A stretch of 64,000 nucleotides of DNA from assembly GCF_003589595.1 (NCBI RefSeq), contig NW_020654422.1, positions 8,106,385 through 8,170,384 of the forward strand. The letters run 5' to 3'. Below the pieces are notes generated by a model. The model did no database searches. It was not told where the DNA came from and saw nothing but the letters and a program-made list of their open reading frames with translations. The position numbers were made by a program, and so were the translations under genes. This document shows positions 60,811-64,000 of this stretch, piece after piece. Source of the DNA: Hyposmocoma kahamanoa (lineage: Eukaryota; Arthropoda; Insecta; Lepidoptera; Cosmopterigidae). Each line of letters starts with the position of its first letter. Positions within the stretch are counted from its first letter, which is position 1.

Positions 60811-60986
60811 TAATATACGTATGTCGCATCATGGCGAAGGAGCCTTTTTGGAGATTATTATCATATAATATTAATATTTCCTTATTTACAAACGTCAGAC
60901 AGCTCAAACTGAGTGACGTTTGCAAACAAAGAAAATCATGGAATAATCTCCATATACGCTCCTTATCTATGAAGCGACGTATATAA
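60811..60986. mobile_element. MITE-like foldback element, 176 bp
   Basis: The two halves are imperfect reverse complements over roughly 70-80 bp. The outer ends are TAATATACGT and ACGTATATAA. Inner pairs include GAAGGAGC with GCTCCTTA, GGAGATTATT with AATAATCTCC, and CAAACGTCA with TGACGTTTG. The loop is about 16 nt. It has no coding capacity. This is the shape of a small non-autonomous DNA element. Confidence 0.6.
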
Positions 60987-61394
60987 ATGAAATACATTGG
61001 AAAATTTGTATATTATTTTTTACCTACATGAAAAATACGAAAGTTATGATATTTTTACCACTTACACGAAAAGAAAAAGATCGTTTGCGGTGTTTATTTA
61101 AATGTACAAAATGATGTTTATGTAGAATCATAACTAAGCGTACATTTAAATAAAATATACGGGAAAATTAATATGTTCTCAATTACCTACAATTTACTTT
61201 GTTTAACTTGAAACTTTTAATTGTCACTGTAGGTATTACTATTACGTATCCAAATTTAAAATCTAAAATAATATATAGATTGATATTAAATATCGTAAAT
61301 GAGAAATAAGAACAAATATTAATCACAAAGTCGTTACTCATTCTTCTCATGTTATTTGATGATTTCAAGCGTAATTTGCATATATAATGGAATA

Positions 61395-61575
61395 CTCTAT
61401 AAGTTTTTTGGGAATCCACTCCACTAGTTTGCTATAATTATTAATACAAAAATGGAACACAGAGACAAACTCATTCGATCCTGTTGGATTTGAACCCGCG
61501 TCTTCAGCATACCAGAACGACGCACTTCCAACTAAGCTACGGAACGAACCAGCAGACCCAACGACTTTTTTCATG
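61395..61575 (-). mobile_element. tRNA-like SINE, family D, copy 3
   Basis: Read on the minus strand, the tRNA-like head includes CCGTAGCTTAGTTGGAAGTG and a B-box-like GGGTTCAAATCC at about 61488-61500. The body runs left through TTTTTGTATTAATAATTATA and GCAAACTAGTGGAGTGGATT, matching the copies at 12766 and 15655. The head is closer to a real tRNA than the others, but the shared body argues for a SINE. Confidence 0.65.
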
Positions 61576-61959
61576 AAATGAAATGAAATTTTATTTGTTT
61601 AAAACATGGAGTGAAAGATGGAACAACTATTACAGAACACATGTTTTACCTGACTAGGCACATAGTTTACTTAAATTTAATTGAATCATAACTGTCATCG
61701 GACATGTACAAGGAATAATCAATCAATTAATAACAATAAAATAATAAACTATCAATGTCAAATTATTAACACACATCATTATTGCATTAAACATACATAT
61801 AATTTTATGTCGACATCTAATAAGCAACAAAGAATAATCAGTCAATTATATAATAACATGTGCTTGTCAAAGGTCTTTGTTTTTGTTTCTTTAAAGATTT
61901 TTTTTAAATTTGTTATATAAATTGCGTTGGCTTCATTCAAGGCATATGCAGCCCCTCAT

Positions 61960-62175
61960 TACTGCCCGTTGCAAAACAATATTTCGCACCCTTGATAAGG
62001 CCACATCTACAAAATGACAACGTGTCAGAAAAGAGATTTAAAGATTCTACGAACGAAATTACTCGGTAAAAAAAATCCATAACTTTTTTATGCTTTAATA
62101 TAGGTGAGTTTAAGTTACGTTTGAGGAAATTTTCACATATACATAATTCGTTTCGTGTAGTTCTTATTATATTCA
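61960..62175 (+). repeat. Dispersed repeat C, copy 3
   Basis: The most complete copy: CCGTTGCAAAACAATATTTC, CACCCTTGATAAGGCCACAT, CTACAAAATGACAACGTGTC, AAGATTCTACGAACGAAATT, and a right end CATAATTCGTTTCGTGTAG then TTCTTATTATATTCAT. It links the shorter copies at 5340 and 5695. The family is not recognised. Confidence 0.6.
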
Positions 62176-63114
62176 TGACTTTCATACGATAAAAACACTT
62201 TTGGTGTTCCCCTGTGGCATTATTGCACCATGGATACGATTTGTTAATACATATAAAATCAAAAATATGATTTTGAGATCGGGCGTGAATTGACGTGAAT
62301 ATTTATTTGGTTCCTAGATAGTCGTGGAACCATTTTTATTTTATTAATTATATTTACCAATTGTATTGAACCTCTACGATATCGTCCTAGTGTGACACTA
62401 TGCCATTTATTTAACAGTTAAAAGTAAGAATTAAATATTATTTTCTCAAAATATCGAAATGAAACGAAACTTGAAATGTTTGGAATTTTTATTTATTTTC
62501 CATATTAAATACAGGGTCTTTTATTTCATTCAATTGAATTAGTCTGAATATTTATTTTCGAAGATGAGCTCATCTTTCGCTCATTTTTGTCGATATATTT
62601 TGTAATCAATTTTTCATAATATACTTCGCTCATCTAAAACATTGTAAGTCCTGAATTCTTTCTCATAGAATAGACGCGAGTAACTAAGTTCTACAGCTAT
62701 GCTAAATTTCAAAATAATGACATACAAATATCCATTGGTGGCACCGTGTTCTTAAAAAGTGCAACGATATAGATATATAGTAATATTTTATAGATATAGA
62801 CTAATAACCTGTATTGTATAAAATTTTATTTGCCATACAGTTTTTTTATATATTTGAACAGTCACGCTAATTAATAATATATTAAAGAAATATAAACAAT
62901 GTATATTTATTTATTATTAAATTATATTTCGTTCTTCATATCAATTTGAAGTTATCATAACGTAGTAAAATAAAATAAAATTAGCAATAGAGAGCAAGCC
63001 GGTAATTTCACCATACATTTATGCAGCATATTCTACTGTGTTAAATCGTACACATCCATTGCTGAGCACAGATTTTCTGTAATATTCGGTTATTGGGTCT
63101 CTAACCCATCACGT
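62176..63114. other. No gene or clear repeat seen
   Basis: AT-rich intronic sequence with no recognised element. Confidence 0.4.
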
Positions 63115-63570
63115 TTGCCCAATCCTGCTTGCAGACTGAAACCCTGAATAACTTAGCTCTTTTCATGGCGAGAGTTTTTTATTTTTTATAATGCCAAGTG
63201 ACGGGACGAACAAGTCGTGCGCCTGGTGGTTAGCGACACGCCAATCCATCACAGTAGCAGTACGTGTCACTCAGAGCTTTAAGTCGCAAAGATCTTAAAG
63301 GCACTGCCCCTGTAACCTGAGACATAAGTTGACAAGTCCCAAGTGCCTGTAATTTCACCAGCACCCTTACCTTTCCAAACCGGAACGGAACAATGCTCAC
63401 ATTACTGCTTGGCGGCAGAAATAGATAAGGTGGCAGAACTTCCCTGGACGAACTCTTTCATAAGGAACTTTAATGCTACTATAAGTGAATAGGTAATATT
63501 TAGGTGTGCATGCTCCATTGTTGACCTCATCATCACTGTCCAACAGGTGAGACGAGGTCAAATGCGCACT
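63115..63570 (+). repeat. LINE 3'-tail repeat E, split by an insertion
   Basis: The left part (to about 63174) has CAATCCTGCTTGCAGACTGA and CTTTTCATGGCGAGAG. The right part (from about 63485) has GTGAATAGG, GTGCATGCTCCATTGTTGAC and CATCATCACTGTCCAACAGG. At 31066-31205 the same words are contiguous (GGCGAGAGTGAATAG), which marks the break as an insertion point. Confidence 0.75.
63175..63484 (-). repeat. Dispersed repeat B, copy 4, inserted in repeat E
   Basis: Minus-strand copy. The tail appears at the left as TTTTTTATTTTTTATAATG, then GTGACGGGACGAACAAGTC..., AAGTTGACAAGTCCCAAGTG, GGCAGAAATAGATAAGGTGG and TGGACGAACTCTTTCATAAG. It lies exactly between the two halves of repeat E. The full extent of family B (about 300 bp) is best seen here because the boundaries are set by the host repeat. 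Confidence 0.82.
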
Positions 63571-63669
63571 TATTGTTCAATTTCATTTCAAAAGGCTTTT
63601 TATATGTTCAAAAAGTTCTGTAACGTTTTTCGGTAAAGTTTTGTAACGATAGAATTTATTTTTTTAAAT

Positions 63670-63871
63670 ATGCACACACTCAACATAACCCCGCACTAGG
63701 GAAACCCTGTGTCGCGGGTGCCATGGACACACACATAGACAACCACAAATTACACCCAAACTCACGAGAGAAATAATTGTAGGCCATACAACCATTTCTC
63801 CCGGCCCTGGAATCGAACCTGGGACCTCTGCGTGGCAGTCCGGCATGGTATCCGTTCGGCTACGGAGGCAG
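63670..63871 (-). mobile_element. tRNA-derived SINE, family A, copy 5
   Basis: Minus-strand copy with the complete body: CACACACTCAACATAACCCC, ACACACATAGACAACCACAA and CTCACGAGAGAAATAATTGT. The head has a perfect B-box (GGTTCGATTCC), while the A-box region has one change (TAGCCGAACGG). The tail at the left is ATTTATTTTTTTAAATA. Confidence 0.85.
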
Positions 63872-64000
63872 TTGACAATGCTTTAAAATAATTTGCGTAA
63901 AAGCCTTAAGCTGGTCGATAGGCAAACCTAGTAAAACAAAACACAGCCCGGTGGCATTGGGATTCTATGTTGTACTGTTCTCTGGTAAAAGTTAGCAGAA

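Larger units (their letters stand above)
54786..64000 (+). other. Ten-m intron 9 (at least 9.2 kb, runs off the window)
   Basis: Starts GTAAGTG. No further standard exon of the NHL or YD-repeat regions is recognisable before the window ends. It contains a candidate 27-nt microexon (56277-56303), a CA microsatellite, dispersed repeats B, C and E, SINEs of families A and D, and two foldback elements. Between about 54900 and 59900 the rest is AT-rich and featureless. Confidence 0.75.

Noticed and set aside
61480..61560. Host tRNA gene on the minus strand
   Set aside because: The head is tRNA-like, but the B-box is imperfect and the downstream body matches the same SINE family. A tRNA covariance search scoring well would change this.
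1..64000. CRISPR arrays, prokaryotic operons, viral gene clusters
   Set aside because: No regularly spaced direct repeats, no compact multi-gene strand runs and no viral hallmark genes were seen. Everything recognisable is an insect gene or a eukaryotic transposon.

Overview
This window is nuclear DNA of an insect, most likely a butterfly or moth. It is AT-rich, has long introns, and is littered with short interspersed repeats of kinds seen in Lepidoptera. No prokaryotic gene layout, CRISPR array, rRNA or convincing functional tRNA gene was found. The only host gene I can support is the 5' half of a teneurin, Ten-m (Tenascin-major, also called odd Oz), on the + strand. Nine coding exons at 25698-25825, 41778-42031, 52125-52244, 52397-53074, 53156-53350, 53610-53819, 54036-54221, 54356-54502 and 54578-54785 splice in frame into 708 codons plus two bases. 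They encode a proline-rich cytoplasmic tail, one transmembrane segment, a juxtamembrane region with a furin-type site, all eight EGF repeats, and the start of the cysteine-rich region. The rest of the protein (NHL, YD-repeat and C-terminal parts) lies beyond position 64000.

Layout. 1-4.75 kb is a nest of mobile elements: a tRNA-derived SINE, then a decayed RTE-clade LINE in two halves, with a mariner element lying between the halves and a TA microsatellite at the LINE's 3' end. 4.75-25.5 kb has no supported protein gene. It holds dispersed repeats, a perfect 27-bp hairpin, several GC-balanced blocks that look like conserved non-coding DNA, and a CpG-rich patch at 16.7-17.4 kb that could be an upstream promoter and first exon. 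25.5-25.8 kb is the first coding exon, with short upstream ORFs. Intron 1 (16 kb) and intron 2 (10 kb) follow. Intron 2 carries a complete Tc1-type transposon with an intact transposase and perfect terminal repeats. 52.1-54.8 kb is the compact EGF-coding cluster. From 54.8 kb to the end is a long intron containing a candidate 27-nt microexon, foldback elements and nested repeats.

How the parts relate. The host content is one neuronal and muscle adhesion receptor gene. The transposons lie upstream of it or in its introns and leave the exons undisturbed. I see no evidence for a new multi-gene system. The most checkable new points are the in-frame microexon at 56277-56303, the 34-bp hairpin inside a 259-nt intron, the apparently intact Tc1 element, and a repeat-in-repeat insertion near 63.2 kb whose empty site is seen at 31.1 kb.
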